A DNA stretch of 64,000 nucleotides from Amycolatopsis sp. NBC_00345 (GCF_036116635.1 NZ_CP107995.1:8184001-8248000); one strand, 5' to 3'. Shown: positions 17,201 through 24,927, counted from the first letter of the stretch. Numbers and translations are program-made. Notes: generated from the letters alone by a model not told the origin.

Positions 17201-17513
17201 CGACGGCAACCCCGCCACCCGCTGGGCCAGCGACTGGAGCGACAACCAGTCGATCACCGTCGACCTCGGTTCGGTGCAGCAGGTGTCGCGGGTGGTGCTG
17301 TCGTGGGAATCGGCCTACGCGAAGGGCTACAAGGTGCAGCTCTCCGCGGACGGCGAGTCCTGGCGTGACGCCGCGGCCGTGACGGACGGCAACGGCGGCG
17401 CGGACAACGTGTCCTTCGCGCCGTCGGACGCCCGCTTCGTCCGCCTCGCGGGCGTGCAGCGGGGGACCAAGTACGGGTACTCGCTGTACGAATTCGAGGT
17501 CTACGCACACTGA
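14292..17513 (+). CDS. Secreted penicillin acylase-family hydrolase with C-terminal F5/8-type (discoidin/CBM32) domain
   Basis: About 1073 residues from ATG 14292, which begins the Arg-rich signal peptide MRRRIRILTVAALAVLTAG. The alpha part has GAGYAAGQDRLWLMD. The Ntn-hydrolase nucleophile is Ser401 in GMSNALVVSGSKTASGHP, where autoprocessing would free the beta chain. The last 130 residues or so form an F5/8C domain (NLAAGKPVSATS, NAVDGNPATRWAS, SITVDLG), a carbohydrate/surface-binding module. Family members hydrolyse penicillins, acyl-homoserine lactones or lipopeptide acyl chains; the substrate here is not predictable. The combination with a discoidin domain suggests a cell-surface or glycan-anchored enzyme. 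Confidence 0.93.
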   Translation: MRRRIRILTVAALAVLTAGLTQAVAGVPPATAALPGNDYCAGQCNDILPPGENGSATLAEILANKALGTQPGHADDQLGKYADLAGGYKTLTTDTIGKFFNDSSFGVPADQVASTLQPRSDVTITRDKATGVPHIQGTTRSGTEFGAGYAAGQDRLWLMDIMRRVGRGQLTSYAGGAPANRELEQSFFSAAPYTEPELQAQIDAAAASGPRGKQGLADAQAYIDGINKYITDSHNGRYFPGEYVLTGHVDAITNAGTIDPFKLTDLVVLASVVGAQFGAGGGGEVQNAVAKLALQEKYGVEQGEKVWQSLRAADDPEAVKTLHDGQTFDYGMTPANPQGSALPDKGSVTNQQLVYDPTGSASSATPAKVDVPAPKDQEAARGMFDNGVLPGDMMTDKHGMSNALVVSGSKTASGHPVAVFGPQTGYFAPQLLMLQELQGPGISARGASFAGISMYVLLGRGQDYSWSATTSAQDIIDTFALPLCDPSGKPATKDSNYYVYQGQCLPMDTVERKNSWTPTLADGTAAGSYTLRSYRTKYGPVTSRATVGGKPVAYTSLRSSYFHEVDSLIGFQEFNDPDFIHSASDFEKAANDVNFTFNWFYADSKDVAYFNSGANPVRNPTVDPMMPVWGDKGYDWQGWKPDGNVANYTPMAQHPQSINQDYYISWNNAQAKGYASGGADKSAVYRADLLDSRVKGLISSGTKVTRTNLTQAMEDAALADLRAEKVLPLLLQVLDKAPLTGASADAEAKLKTWMANGHQRVESSPGSKAYTDADAIRIMDAWWPLLVTNEFKPAMGDDAFTAMTNVLQINESPSGFQNETPGKHVGQPHQGSSFQHGWWGYVSKDIRTVLGQPVAGPLGATFCGGGNLDACRTALVDSLTAAAAQPANTVYPGDADCSAGDQWCADSVIQRPLGGITHGKISTQNRPTFQQVVEYPAHRGDNVSNLAAGKPVSATSAETGFYSSPASNAVDGNPATRWASDWSDNQSITVDLGSVQQVSRVVLSWESAYAKGYKVQLSADGESWRDAAAVTDGNGGADNVSFAPSDARFVRLAGVQRGTKYGYSLYEFEVYAH

Positions 17514-17515
17514 AT

Positions 17516-17570
17516 CGCCGTTAAGGACTCCTTGCCTACCTTGAAGGTAGGTAAGGAGTCCTTAACGGCG
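17516..17570. terminator. Long bidirectional hairpin terminator
   Basis: Two 25-nt arms (starting CGCCGTTAAGGACTCC) pair with a single G-T and a 5-nt loop. It lies between the acylase stop and the stop of the convergent gene at 17582. Confidence 0.85.
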
Positions 17571-17581
17571 TCACTGGAGAG

Positions 17582-18187
17582 CTAGGCGCGGGTGGACCAG
17601 AACGGATCGCGGCCGATGAAGGCGATCATCCTGGTCTGGACGTCGCTGTCCGCCGGCACCTCGACGCGGGGGCCGTACTGGCCCGACGAGCGCAGGACGT
17701 CCTCCATCTCGGCCATCCCGCCGAGGATGGCGGCGCAGAAGTCCGGGTCGAGCCGGTCGTCCTGGCCGGTCGCGCGGGCCAGGTCCCAGGTGTGCATGAA
17801 GACGTCGGTTGTGTAGAACTGGTCGATCGCGCCGGGCAGCGGCAGAGCGCCGATGTGCGGGTTGACGAGCTTGCGGCCGGCCGACCCGGGGTCGTCCAGC
17901 AACGCCTGCACGCCCTCGCTGTGCACCCGCCACGCGGCGACCGGGTCCTCGTCCACCGGCGGGCCCTTGGGCAGTTCGATTCCCGCACCCGCCGAGAGGA
18001 ACGCGGGGAACCACTCGACCAGGTGCCGCACGACATCACGCGCCGCCCAGCCGTCGACCGGCGATGGCGCGTCCCAGGTCCGCGCGCCGCGGACGCGATC
18101 GGTGAAGCGGCCGGCCACCTGACGGTGCCGTTCGGCCGGCTGGTCGGACAGTGCTCTCTCAGACCGTGCCATCTCAGACTGTGCCAT
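17582..18187 (-). CDS. TIGR03086/maleylpyruvate isomerase-like mycothiol-dependent (DinB-fold) protein
   Basis: 201 residues. Seen are the pattern W(x)AxDVVRHLVEW near 48-60, an FMHTWDLARATGQ segment and FCAAILGGMAEM. These match the actinobacterial TIGR03086 family in the MDMPI/DinB four-helix fold, which uses His metal ligands and often mycothiol. Start ATG 18187 overlaps the upstream gene's stop by 14 nt; ATG 18172 is an alternative immediately after that stop. It is the last gene of an ArsR-AHSA1 operon. Substrate unknown. Confidence 0.85.
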   Translation of the reverse strand: MAQSEMARSERALSDQPAERHRQVAGRFTDRVRGARTWDAPSPVDGWAARDVVRHLVEWFPAFLSAGAGIELPKGPPVDEDPVAAWRVHSEGVQALLDDPGSAGRKLVNPHIGALPLPGAIDQFYTTDVFMHTWDLARATGQDDRLDPDFCAAILGGMAEMEDVLRSSGQYGPRVEVPADSDVQTRMIAFIGRDPFWSTRA

Positions 18188-18656
18188 CGCTCAACATCCC
18201 GTCCAGCTTCGCGTAACCCTCGTTGATGCCGACCTCCATGCCGGAGCGCAGGATCCCGTCACGGCCCTCGATACTGTCCACAAGGGACTGCGTGCGCAGG
18301 CGGGTGTGCCCGTCGCCGAGGTCCTCGAACCACATCGTCTCCAGCGCGACGCCCTCGGGCTCGCCCTCGTACGTGAAGGTCTGCACGATCCGGTCCGGCC
18401 GCACGTCGTGGAAGCAGCCGTGGAAGCCGTACTCCCCACCGCGGACGATCGAGACGTAACGCCAGCTGCCGCCGGTGCGAGCGTCCCACTTCTCGATCAG
18501 CGTGGTCGTGTTGTCGGGGCCGACCCACTTCGCGAACAACTCGGGGTCCGTGTGGGCACGGAAGAGGCGCTCAGGCGTCGTCGCGAAGTCGCGCGCCATC
18601 CGGATCACCGGCAGGCTCGGGTCGGCCTCGATCCGGGCTTCGACGATCTTGTTCAT
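18174..18656 (-). CDS. AHSA1/SRPBCC-domain protein
   Basis: 160 residues forming one SRPBCC helix-grip domain: ARDFATTPERLFRAHTDPELFAKWVGP at the front, GGSWRYV, and LETMWFEDLGDGHTRLRTQS later. ATG 18656 has GGAAGGAG 7 nt upstream. The gene overlaps the end of the arsR-type gene by 86 nt, an arrangement common for ArsR/AHSA1 pairs. Such proteins are thought to bind hydrophobic ligands; the ligand is unknown. Confidence 0.9.
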   Translation of the reverse strand: MNKIVEARIEADPSLPVIRMARDFATTPERLFRAHTDPELFAKWVGPDNTTTLIEKWDARTGGSWRYVSIVRGGEYGFHGCFHDVRPDRIVQTFTYEGEPEGVALETMWFEDLGDGHTRLRTQSLVDSIEGRDGILRSGMEVGINEGYAKLDGMLSDGTV

Positions 18657-18984
18657 GGTGGTCTCCTTCCAGTTCCGCCAGTACGGCGTCGAGGCGGCGG
18701 TAGCGCTGTTCGAACCGCCGGCGGTAGCGCTCGACCCAGCGGTCCATCAGGTCGAACACCTGGGCTTCAAGGCGCACCGGCCGGGGCTGTGGGCCCGGTG
18801 GCCTGCTGACGAGCCCGGCGTCCTCGAGCACCCGCAGGTGCTTGTAGACCGCCTGCAGCGAGATCCGGTACGGCTCGGCCAGCTGGCTCACGGTCGCGTC
18901 GCCGTCGGCCAGCCGGGCCACCATGTCGCGCCTCGTCGGGTCCGCCAGCGCGGCGAAGGTCTGGGACAGCGGATCCGCGGTCAT
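18571..18984 (-). CDS. ArsR/SmtB-family winged-helix repressor
   Basis: 137 residues. The winged helix is visible as FAALADPTRRDMVARLADGDATVSQLAEPYRISLQAVYKHLRVLEDAGLV (positions about 10-60). No Cys metal site is present, so it is of the non-metal SdpR-like type usually paired with AHSA1 proteins. The tail past residue 105 lies in the overlap with the AHSA1 gene. It is divergent from the PLP-enzyme gene, and two similar palindromes in the shared upstream region are likely operators. Confidence 0.9.
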   Translation of the reverse strand: MTADPLSQTFAALADPTRRDMVARLADGDATVSQLAEPYRISLQAVYKHLRVLEDAGLVSRPPGPQPRPVRLEAQVFDLMDRWVERYRRRFEQRYRRLDAVLAELEGDHHEQDRRSPDRGRPEPAGDPDGARLRDDA

Positions 18985-18994
18985 CTTCGATCTC

Positions 18995-19014
18995 TTTCAA
19001 CTCATCGGTTGAAA
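18995..19014. promoter_or_regulatory. Candidate ArsR operator 1 (TTTCAA-N8-TTGAAA)
   Basis: TTTCAACTCATCGGTTGAAA, 7-bp arms, 11 bp upstream of the arsR-type ATG on the minus strand. The same layout recurs at 19040. Confidence 0.65.
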
Positions 19015-19039
19015 CGACCCTAGACGGTCGGCGCCCGAG

Positions 19040-19059
19040 TTTCAATCTCCTGGTTGAAA
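19040..19059. promoter_or_regulatory. Candidate ArsR operator 2 (TTTCAA-N8-TTGAAA)
   Basis: TTTCAATCTCCTGGTTGAAA. Arms are identical to site 1 and centre-to-centre distance is 45 bp. It ends 15 bp before the ATG of the divergent PLP enzyme gene, so binding would repress both directions. Confidence 0.65.
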
Positions 19060-19074
19060 GTTACGGTGAGCGTC

Positions 19075-20106
19075 ATGGACGACTGGACCCCGCGCACCCT
19101 CGCGATCGCGGCCGGGCGGCCGCACGGCCCCGGCGAGCCGCTGAACACGCCGATCGTCGCGACCAGCACGTTTCAGGCCGGCGGTGACTCCGTGTACGCG
19201 CGGTCGGACGGGACCGCGACGTGGGCGGCGCTCGAGGAGGCCGTCGGCGCGCTTGAAGGCGGGCGCGCGTTCGCGTTCGCGTCCGGGGTGGCGACGTTGT
19301 CCGCGGTGCTGGACGCCCTGCCCGTCGGGGCGCGCGTGGTGGTCCCGACCTTCAGCTACGCCGTCACGCGCGGGGCCCTGCAGCACGCGCAGAAACTCGG
19401 CCGGCTCACCGTCACCGAGCTCGAGCCCACCGACACCCAGGCGTGGATCGACTCCGGCGCCGACCTGTTGTGGCTCGAATCGCCGACAAACCCGACGCTC
19501 GACGTGATGGACATCGAGGCCATCGCGAAGGCGGCGCGGGGGCGGGTTGTCGTCGACAACACCTTCGCGACGCCGTTGCACCAGCAGCCGTTGAAGCTGG
19601 GCGCGGACATCGTGGTGCACAGCGCCACGAAGCTGATCGGCGGGCACAGCGACCTGCTTCTCGGCATCGCCGTGGCGAAGGAAGACGCCGTGGCCGAAGA
19701 GCTGCACGGTGCTCGTACACGCGGCGGCTCCACGCCGGGCGCGCTGGAGGCGTGGCTCGCGTTGCGCGGTCTGCGGACGCTGCACGTGCGGCTCGCCGAG
19801 CAGGAGAAAACCGCCGCGCTGCTGGTGTCCCGGCTCGCGGAACACCCTGTTGTCACCAAGGTCCGCTATCCCGGCTTCGGGATGATGGCCGCGTTCGAGC
19901 TGGCCGACGCCGAGGCCGCCGGCCGGGTGTGCGCGTCGGTCCGGCTGATCCGCTCCGCGACGAGTCTCGGCGGGGTGGAAAGCCTGGTGGAACGACGCGC
20001 GTGGCTGCCAGGCGAGGAACGCGTGCCCGCCGGGCTGATCCGGTTGAGCGTCGGGCTGGAGGACCCGGAAGACCTCTGGCGCGATCTACTGTCGGCGCTG
20101 GGCTGA
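19075..20106 (+). CDS. PLP-dependent Cys/Met metabolism enzyme (cystathionine gamma-synthase/lyase family)
   Basis: About 343 residues from ATG 19075. Fold-type I features: FAFASGVATLSAVLDAL, WLESPTNPTLDVMDI, VVDNTFATP, and the PLP lysine in VHSATKLIGGHSD. The C-terminal GGVESLVERRAW and PAGLIRLSVGLED match the family. It is about 40 residues shorter than typical 380-aa members, missing part of the C-terminal region before GFGMMAAFEL. Reaction class is gamma- or beta-elimination/replacement on Cys, homocysteine or Met; which one cannot be told. It is divergent from the arsR gene and shares its operators. Confidence 0.9.
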   Translation: MDDWTPRTLAIAAGRPHGPGEPLNTPIVATSTFQAGGDSVYARSDGTATWAALEEAVGALEGGRAFAFASGVATLSAVLDALPVGARVVVPTFSYAVTRGALQHAQKLGRLTVTELEPTDTQAWIDSGADLLWLESPTNPTLDVMDIEAIAKAARGRVVVDNTFATPLHQQPLKLGADIVVHSATKLIGGHSDLLLGIAVAKEDAVAEELHGARTRGGSTPGALEAWLALRGLRTLHVRLAEQEKTAALLVSRLAEHPVVTKVRYPGFGMMAAFELADAEAAGRVCASVRLIRSATSLGGVESLVERRAWLPGEERVPAGLIRLSVGLEDPEDLWRDLLSALG

Positions 20107-20340
20107 ATTCCGCCAACAATTCACCGCTATTCGCCGATAGCCCGGAAACTGTTACAGTAGAGGTACGTAAGCGGGTTTTTCCCCGCACCGGACCAGTTCA
20201 TCGGCAGGTCGACGGCGTTCGTTACCGGCTTTTACGGTGCGTTTAATCACTGGTCTAAACGTTTCCTCTGGGGCCCGTTCCTCCGGCAGGATCAGCGGGC
20301 GCGGTGGGGGTCATCGCGCATTCTTCCAGGGGAGACCATC

Positions 20341-21051
20341 TTGAAGAAGACGCTGGGCAGACTCGCGGGCGCCGTGCTCGCGGGCGCCCTGATCAGCCTT
20401 GCAGTCACGCCTTCGGCGCTGGCGCAGGACAACCCGACGACGGTGTCGACGACCTCCGAGGCCGCCCCGCCGACGTCGGACGCGCCGGCCACGGGCGCGC
20501 CGGCTTCCGGCTCGCCGGCCACCGGCCAGTCCACTTCGGACACCCCGACCAGCGCGGGACAGCCGACGGACACCGGCACGCCGACGGGCAAGCCGACCGG
20601 CAGCACCGGGCCCACCGGCACCGGTGAGCCCACGAAGCCGACCACCTCGTCTCCGGAGACCACCACGCCGGAGGAGCCTTACGAGGACGACATCGCCTAC
20701 GGCATCGACCTCGACGGCGGCCAGGGCATCTTCGTGATCGCCTGCGCCGCGGGCGAGCCGACCGGCGTTTCGTCGCACGACTTCGACCTCGTCGAGGGCC
20801 CGCACCAGGACGAGACCGACGGCCGTTACTGGGCGTGGCTGGTGAAGCGCCACGACGGTGCTTCGTTCGACGCCGGCAACATCACCGCGTTCTGGACCTG
20901 CGGTGGCGACAAGGGCGGCGAGCAGCCGGTCCCGCCGGCGGGCGGCGCCGGCGCGGGTTCCGCGGGCACCACGGGTGGCCACGGTGACTCGCAGGTCAAG
21001 TACGCCCCCAAGGGCGGCATCGAGACCGGCTTCGGCGGCACGGCCGCCTGA
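20341..21051 (+). CDS. Exported Thr/Pro/Ser-rich protein, sortase-linked
   Basis: 236 residues from TTG 20341 with AGGGGAG upstream. A signal peptide (KKTLGRLAGAVLAGALISLAV, cleavage near ALAQ) is followed by about 90 residues of T/P/S/G repeats. A small globular region follows from about 118 (DDIAYGIDLDGGQGIFVIACAAG to FWTCGGD) with two Cys that could pair. No LPXTG-type signal and no C-terminal membrane helix is present. The stop overlaps the start of the class F sortase gene by 1 nt, so the two are surely co-expressed. The function is unrecognised. Confidence 0.8.
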   Translation: MKKTLGRLAGAVLAGALISLAVTPSALAQDNPTTVSTTSEAAPPTSDAPATGAPASGSPATGQSTSDTPTSAGQPTDTGTPTGKPTGSTGPTGTGEPTKPTTSSPETTTPEEPYEDDIAYGIDLDGGQGIFVIACAAGEPTGVSSHDFDLVEGPHQDETDGRYWAWLVKRHDGASFDAGNITAFWTCGGDKGGEQPVPPAGGAGAGSAGTTGGHGDSQVKYAPKGGIETGFGGTAA

Positions 21052-21638
21052 TGACCAGGAAGTACGGGCAGGGCGTCGCGATCGCGGGCGCCCTGCTCCT
21101 TTCCCTCACGCTGAGCGGCTGTGGCTCGGACGACCCGGCGCCCGCCGCGAAGCCCGCGGCGTCGGTGCCGGTGACCAAGCCGTTCGTCGGGCTGCGGCCG
21201 ACTTCGGTCGAGATCCCGAAGATCGGCGCGAAGTCGTCGCTGATCACCGTGCTGCCCAACAAGGACGGGCAGATCTCGGTGCCGTCGGTGAAGACGCCGA
21301 TGCAGGCTGCCTGGTACCGCCTCTCGCCCGTGCCGGGTGAGGTCGGGCCCGCGATCGTGCTCGGGCACGTCGACGGCAACCACCAGCCGGGCATCTTCTA
21401 CAAGCTCAAGGACGTCAACCCCGGGGACGAGGTCGACGTCGAGCGCAGCGACGGCAAGAAGCTGAAGTTCGTGGTGGACCACAAGGACGAGGTCCCCAAG
21501 GACACCTTCCCGACGCAGGCGGTGTTCGGCAACGCCGACAAGCCGCAGCTGCGCCTGATCACCTGCGGCGGCGTGTTCGACCACGCCGAGCACAGCTACA
21601 AGGACAACATCGTGGTCTACGCGAACCTCGTCTCCTAA
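21051..21638 (+). CDS. Class F sortase, lipoprotein-type N-terminus
   Basis: 195 residues. N-terminal signal ends in the lipobox LTLSGC. The sortase beta-barrel shows EIPKIGAKSSL, the catalytic His in IVLGHVDG, and the catalytic Cys in LRLITCGGVF. The end reads YKDNIVVYANLV. Family members are extracytoplasmic cysteine transpeptidases of actinobacteria whose substrates are mostly unknown. The expected Arg is not obvious after the Cys. Translationally coupled to the upstream exported protein, its most likely partner. Confidence 0.9.
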   Translation: MTRKYGQGVAIAGALLLSLTLSGCGSDDPAPAAKPAASVPVTKPFVGLRPTSVEIPKIGAKSSLITVLPNKDGQISVPSVKTPMQAAWYRLSPVPGEVGPAIVLGHVDGNHQPGIFYKLKDVNPGDEVDVERSDGKKLKFVVDHKDEVPKDTFPTQAVFGNADKPQLRLITCGGVFDHAEHSYKDNIVVYANLVS

Positions 21639-21641
21639 GTG

Positions 21642-21687
21642 CTCGTGAGTGTTTATGACGGTTAGAACCGTCATAAACACTCACGAG
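21642..21687. repeat. 46-bp palindromic repeat, copy 1 (bidirectional terminator)
   Basis: Perfect 22-bp arms (starting CTCGTGAGTGTTTATGACGG) around an AG loop, between the convergent sortase and gntR stops. The same sequence recurs at 32678 and 62667. Confidence 0.95.
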
Positions 21688-22422
21688 TCAGAGCAGGGGC
21701 GTGAGCAGGACGCGCCGGTCTTCCGGCACGTACTCCACGTAGTTGTCGTACAGAGCCTGACGCGCGAGCCGCGCCGCCGACGCACCGTCGGCGGCGCGGA
21801 CCGCTTCCAGCACCTCCGCGTGGTGCCGCAGCCAGGTGTCCATCAGCGACGTCCGGTCGGGCGCGTGGGAGAGCTTGTCCTCGATCAGCTCCAGCACCAC
21901 CCCGCGCACCACCTCGCCGCTCACCACCAGCAGCGGGTTGCGTGACGTGCGGGCGATGGCGTCGTGGAACGCGACGTCCGCGCGGCTGAACTCCGCGTAG
22001 CCGTCGGCCGCGGCCATCGCCGCCAGCGCTTCATCCAAAGTGGACAGATCGGCGTCCGTGCGCAGCTGGGCCGCGAGCAGGTGCGAGGAACCGTCCAGCA
22101 CCATGCGGAACTGCAGCAGCTCCGCCAGCCCGACGTGCTCGGCGCGCGCGAGCCGGTGCATCGACCGCTGCAGCGCGCCCGGCGAGGCCGCCAGCACCTC
22201 CGGCCCGCGCGGATCGCCGGGCCGCGACCGGATCAGCTCGGCCGCCTGCAGCACCCGCAGTGCCTCCCGCACCGTCGACCGCCCGACGCCGAACTGTGTC
22301 ATCAGTTCGCGCTCACCGGGCAGCCGCTCACCGGGTTTGAGGCGCCCGCTGTACACGGCCTCCTCGATCTGCGCCACGATCCGCTCATACGCGTGAACGG
22401 GCGCTACCGGCTCGAACTGCAT
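21688..22422 (-). CDS. FadR-subfamily GntR transcriptional regulator
   Basis: 244 residues from ATG 22422; the open frame upstream is non-native in composition. The winged helix reads GERLPGERELMTQFGVGRSTVREALRVLQ (about 30-60). The C-terminal FCD helical domain carries D/H positions such as ADVAFHDAIA and WLRHHAEVLEAV, which bind a metal and a carboxylate effector. It is divergent from the peptide-type ABC/amidase operon. The operator at 22462 suggests it represses that operon until a substrate-derived acid binds. Confidence 0.93.
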   Translation of the reverse strand: MQFEPVAPVHAYERIVAQIEEAVYSGRLKPGERLPGERELMTQFGVGRSTVREALRVLQAAELIRSRPGDPRGPEVLAASPGALQRSMHRLARAEHVGLAELLQFRMVLDGSSHLLAAQLRTDADLSTLDEALAAMAAADGYAEFSRADVAFHDAIARTSRNPLLVVSGEVVRGVVLELIEDKLSHAPDRTSLMDTWLRHHAEVLEAVRAADGASAARLARQALYDNYVEYVPEDRRVLLTPLL

Positions 22423-22461
22423 CCCTTGACCTCGGCGTCGTCTGGTGCGAACCTCTGGGCT

Positions 22462-22476
22462 ACTGGTCAGACCAGT
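22462..22476. promoter_or_regulatory. FadR-type GntR operator
   Basis: ACTGGTCAGACCAGT is a perfect palindrome around one base and fits the FadR-subfamily core TGGTNNNACCA. It lies 20 bp before the ABC operon's first ATG and 40 bp from the regulator's start. Confidence 0.75.
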
Positions 22477-22495
22477 GTACTTTGCGGGAGGCGGA

Positions 22496-23986
22496 ATGAA
22501 AGCCCGGATTCCGGTGGTGGCCCTGGCGCTGCTGCTAGTGGCGTCCGGCTGCTCGGCCGGGTCCAGCGCGAGTGTGGCGAGCGGCCCCGACACGCTGTCG
22601 GTCGGCTTCACGGCCGAGCCCGCGAGCTTCGACTTCACCCACGCGGACGGCGCCGCCATCCCGCAAGCCCTGCTCTACAACGTCTACGAAGGCCTGGTGA
22701 AGCTCGACGCGAGTGGTCACGTCGTGCCGCTGCTCGCGAAGTCGTGGACCATCAGCCCGGACCGGAAGACCTACGACTTCCAGCTCCAGCCCGGGGTGAA
22801 GTTCAGCAACGGCGCGCCGTTCACCGCCTCGGACGTCAAGTTCTCGCTGCAACGCGTGAAGACCGACTGGACGATCTCGGTCAAGTCCGCGATGGACGTG
22901 GTCGACCACGTGGACGCCGTCTCGCCCGACCACGCGCGGGTGGTGCTCTCGAAACCCAGCAACGGCTGGCTGTTCAGCCTGACCAGCCGGATCGGCGCGA
23001 TGTTCAGCCCCACCGGCGTCGGCGACCTGGCGAACAAGCCGGTCGGCACCGGGCCGTACGAGGTGGCCGCCCGGCGGCGCGGCGACTCCATCGTGCTGCA
23101 GGAGAACCCGGCGTACTGGGGCCGGAAACCCGCGTACCGCACGGTGGTGCTCAAGTACATCGCCGACCCGACCGCGCTCGACAACGCGCTGCTCAGCAAC
23201 GGCATCGACGTGATCTCCTCGCTCACCTCGGCCGACTCGATCCCGCAGTTCCAGGGCGACAACCGGTTCACCGTCGTGCAGGGCACCACGAACAGCGAGG
23301 TCACGCTGGCGTTCAACAACAAGCGCGCGCCGCTGAACGACACCCGCGTGCGCCAGGCGCTGACCTACGCGATCGACCGGAAAGCCGTGCTGGACCTGGT
23401 CTTCAGCGGCCGCGGCACGCTGATCGGCAGCATGGTCCCGCCGACCGACCCGTGGTACGAGGACCTGTCGAAGGTCTACCCGTACGACCCGGCGAAGGCG
23501 AGGCAGCTGCTCGCGCAGGCCGGCGTGAAGAACCTCGACCTGCGGCTGCGGATCCCGAACCTGCCGTACGCGGTGTCGGCCGCGCAGGTCGTCCAGTCGC
23601 AGCTGACCGAGGTCGGCGTGCGGACCACGATCGAGACGCTCGACTTCCCGGCCGTGTGGCTCAAGCAGGTGTTCACCGACCACGACTACGACCTGTCGAT
23701 CGTCCAGCACGTCGAGGCCCGCGACATCACCACGTTCGGCAAGCCGTCGTACTACTGGGGCTACGACAGCAGACGTGTCCAGCAGCTGCTCGCCGAGGCC
23801 GACAGCGGCACGACGGAACAGCAGGTCGCTGACATGAAGCAGGTGGCGCGCCAGCTCAACACGGACGCCGCGGCGGACTGGCTTTTCCTCTACCCCAACG
23901 TGATCGTCGCGAAGGACAAGGTGACGGGCTTCGCGCAGAACCAGGTCAGCGAGTCCTTCGACCTCACCGGATTGAGGCCGCGATGA
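22496..23986 (+). CDS. ABC transporter substrate-binding lipoprotein, peptide/nickel (SBP_bac_5) family
   Basis: 496 residues from ATG 22496 (GGGAGG upstream). The lipobox is LLLVASGC. Family landmarks are ALLYNVYEGLVKLD, SWTISPDRKTYDFQLQPGVKFSNG, GTGPYEV and VRQALTYAIDRKAVLDLV. It binds the solute outside the membrane and delivers it to the two permeases encoded next. Ligand is unknown; the downstream amidase and aldehyde dehydrogenase hint at an amide, amino-aldehyde precursor or small peptide. First gene of an eight-gene run with 4-nt overlaps. Confidence 0.93.
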   Translation: MKARIPVVALALLLVASGCSAGSSASVASGPDTLSVGFTAEPASFDFTHADGAAIPQALLYNVYEGLVKLDASGHVVPLLAKSWTISPDRKTYDFQLQPGVKFSNGAPFTASDVKFSLQRVKTDWTISVKSAMDVVDHVDAVSPDHARVVLSKPSNGWLFSLTSRIGAMFSPTGVGDLANKPVGTGPYEVAARRRGDSIVLQENPAYWGRKPAYRTVVLKYIADPTALDNALLSNGIDVISSLTSADSIPQFQGDNRFTVVQGTTNSEVTLAFNNKRAPLNDTRVRQALTYAIDRKAVLDLVFSGRGTLIGSMVPPTDPWYEDLSKVYPYDPAKARQLLAQAGVKNLDLRLRIPNLPYAVSAAQVVQSQLTEVGVRTTIETLDFPAVWLKQVFTDHDYDLSIVQHVEARDITTFGKPSYYWGYDSRRVQQLLAEADSGTTEQQVADMKQVARQLNTDAAADWLFLYPNVIVAKDKVTGFAQNQVSESFDLTGLRPR

Positions 23987-24927
23987 CCGTGAAGGTGCTC
24001 CGGCGCGTGGCGATCCTCGTGGTCAGCCTCTTCGTCGCGTCGATCGTGGTGTTCCTGTTCATGGCCGTGCTGCCCGGCGACCCCGCGCAGGTGGCGCTCG
24101 GCGTCAACGCGACGCCGGAGCTGCTGGCGAAGACGCGCGCGGAGTTCGGCATCGACCAGCCGCTGGTCACGCAGTACCTGCGCTGGATCGGCGGGGTGCT
24201 GCACGGCGACTTCGGCCGCTCGTACGTGACGCGCGATGCGATCGGGCCGCAGCTGCTCGACCGCCTCGGCGTGACGCTGTGGCTGGTCGGCGCGGGCATG
24301 CTGGTGGCGCTGGTGATCGCCGTCCCGGCGGGCACGTTCGCGGCCGTCCGGCACCGGAAGCCCAGCGGCGCGGGCGTTTCCGGGCTGTCACAGATCGGCG
24401 TGGCGATCCCCGCGTTCCTCGCCGGGATCATCCTGGTGCAGATCTTCGCCGTGCAGCTGCGCTGGCTGCCGAGCGGCGGGTGGACGCCGCCGGACCAGGA
24501 CGTCGGCGAGTTCCTGCGCGGGCTCGTGCTGCCCGCGTTGTCGCTCGGCCTGGTGCAGGGCGCGGTGCTCACGCGGTACGTCCGCTCGGCCGTGCTCGAC
24601 ACGCTCGGCCAGGACTACCTGCGCACCGCGCGGTCCAAGGGCCTGCTGCCGGGGCAGGCGCTGTTCCGGCACGGGCTGCGCAACGCGTCGGTCCCGGTCG
24701 TCACGGTGCTCGGCCTGCAGCTGGCGACGCTGCTGATCGGCGCGGTGGTGGTGGAGCGCGTGTTCGTGCTGCCGGGGCTGGGCAGCCTGCTGCTCGACGC
24801 CGTCTCCTCGCGCGACCTGCTCACCGTGCAGGGGATCGTGCTGGTGCTCGTGGCCGGGGTGCTGCTGGTGAACTTCGTGGTGGACGTCCTCTACACGGTG
24901 CTCGACCCGAGGCTGCGGGGCTCGTGA
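23983..24927 (+). CDS. ABC transporter permease, DppB/OppB type
   Basis: 314 residues, six predicted membrane helices. The N-terminus (ILVVSLFVASIVVFLFMAVLPGDPAQ) is typical, and the EAA loop reads YLRTARSKGLLPGQALFRHGLRNA. It overlaps the binding-protein gene by 4 nt. It forms the channel with the DppC-type permease encoded next. Confidence 0.95.
   Translation: MTVKVLRRVAILVVSLFVASIVVFLFMAVLPGDPAQVALGVNATPELLAKTRAEFGIDQPLVTQYLRWIGGVLHGDFGRSYVTRDAIGPQLLDRLGVTLWLVGAGMLVALVIAVPAGTFAAVRHRKPSGAGVSGLSQIGVAIPAFLAGIILVQIFAVQLRWLPSGGWTPPDQDVGEFLRGLVLPALSLGLVQGAVLTRYVRSAVLDTLGQDYLRTARSKGLLPGQALFRHGLRNASVPVVTVLGLQLATLLIGAVVVERVFVLPGLGSLLLDAVSSRDLLTVQGIVLVLVAGVLLVNFVVDVLYTVLDPRLRGS

Noticed and set aside
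14391..17510. Very long (1039-codon) open frame on the minus strand
   Set aside because: It is antisense to the penicillin-acylase gene, is dominated by Arg, Val, Gly, Leu and His as expected from GC-rich antisense frames, and has no recognisable domain.
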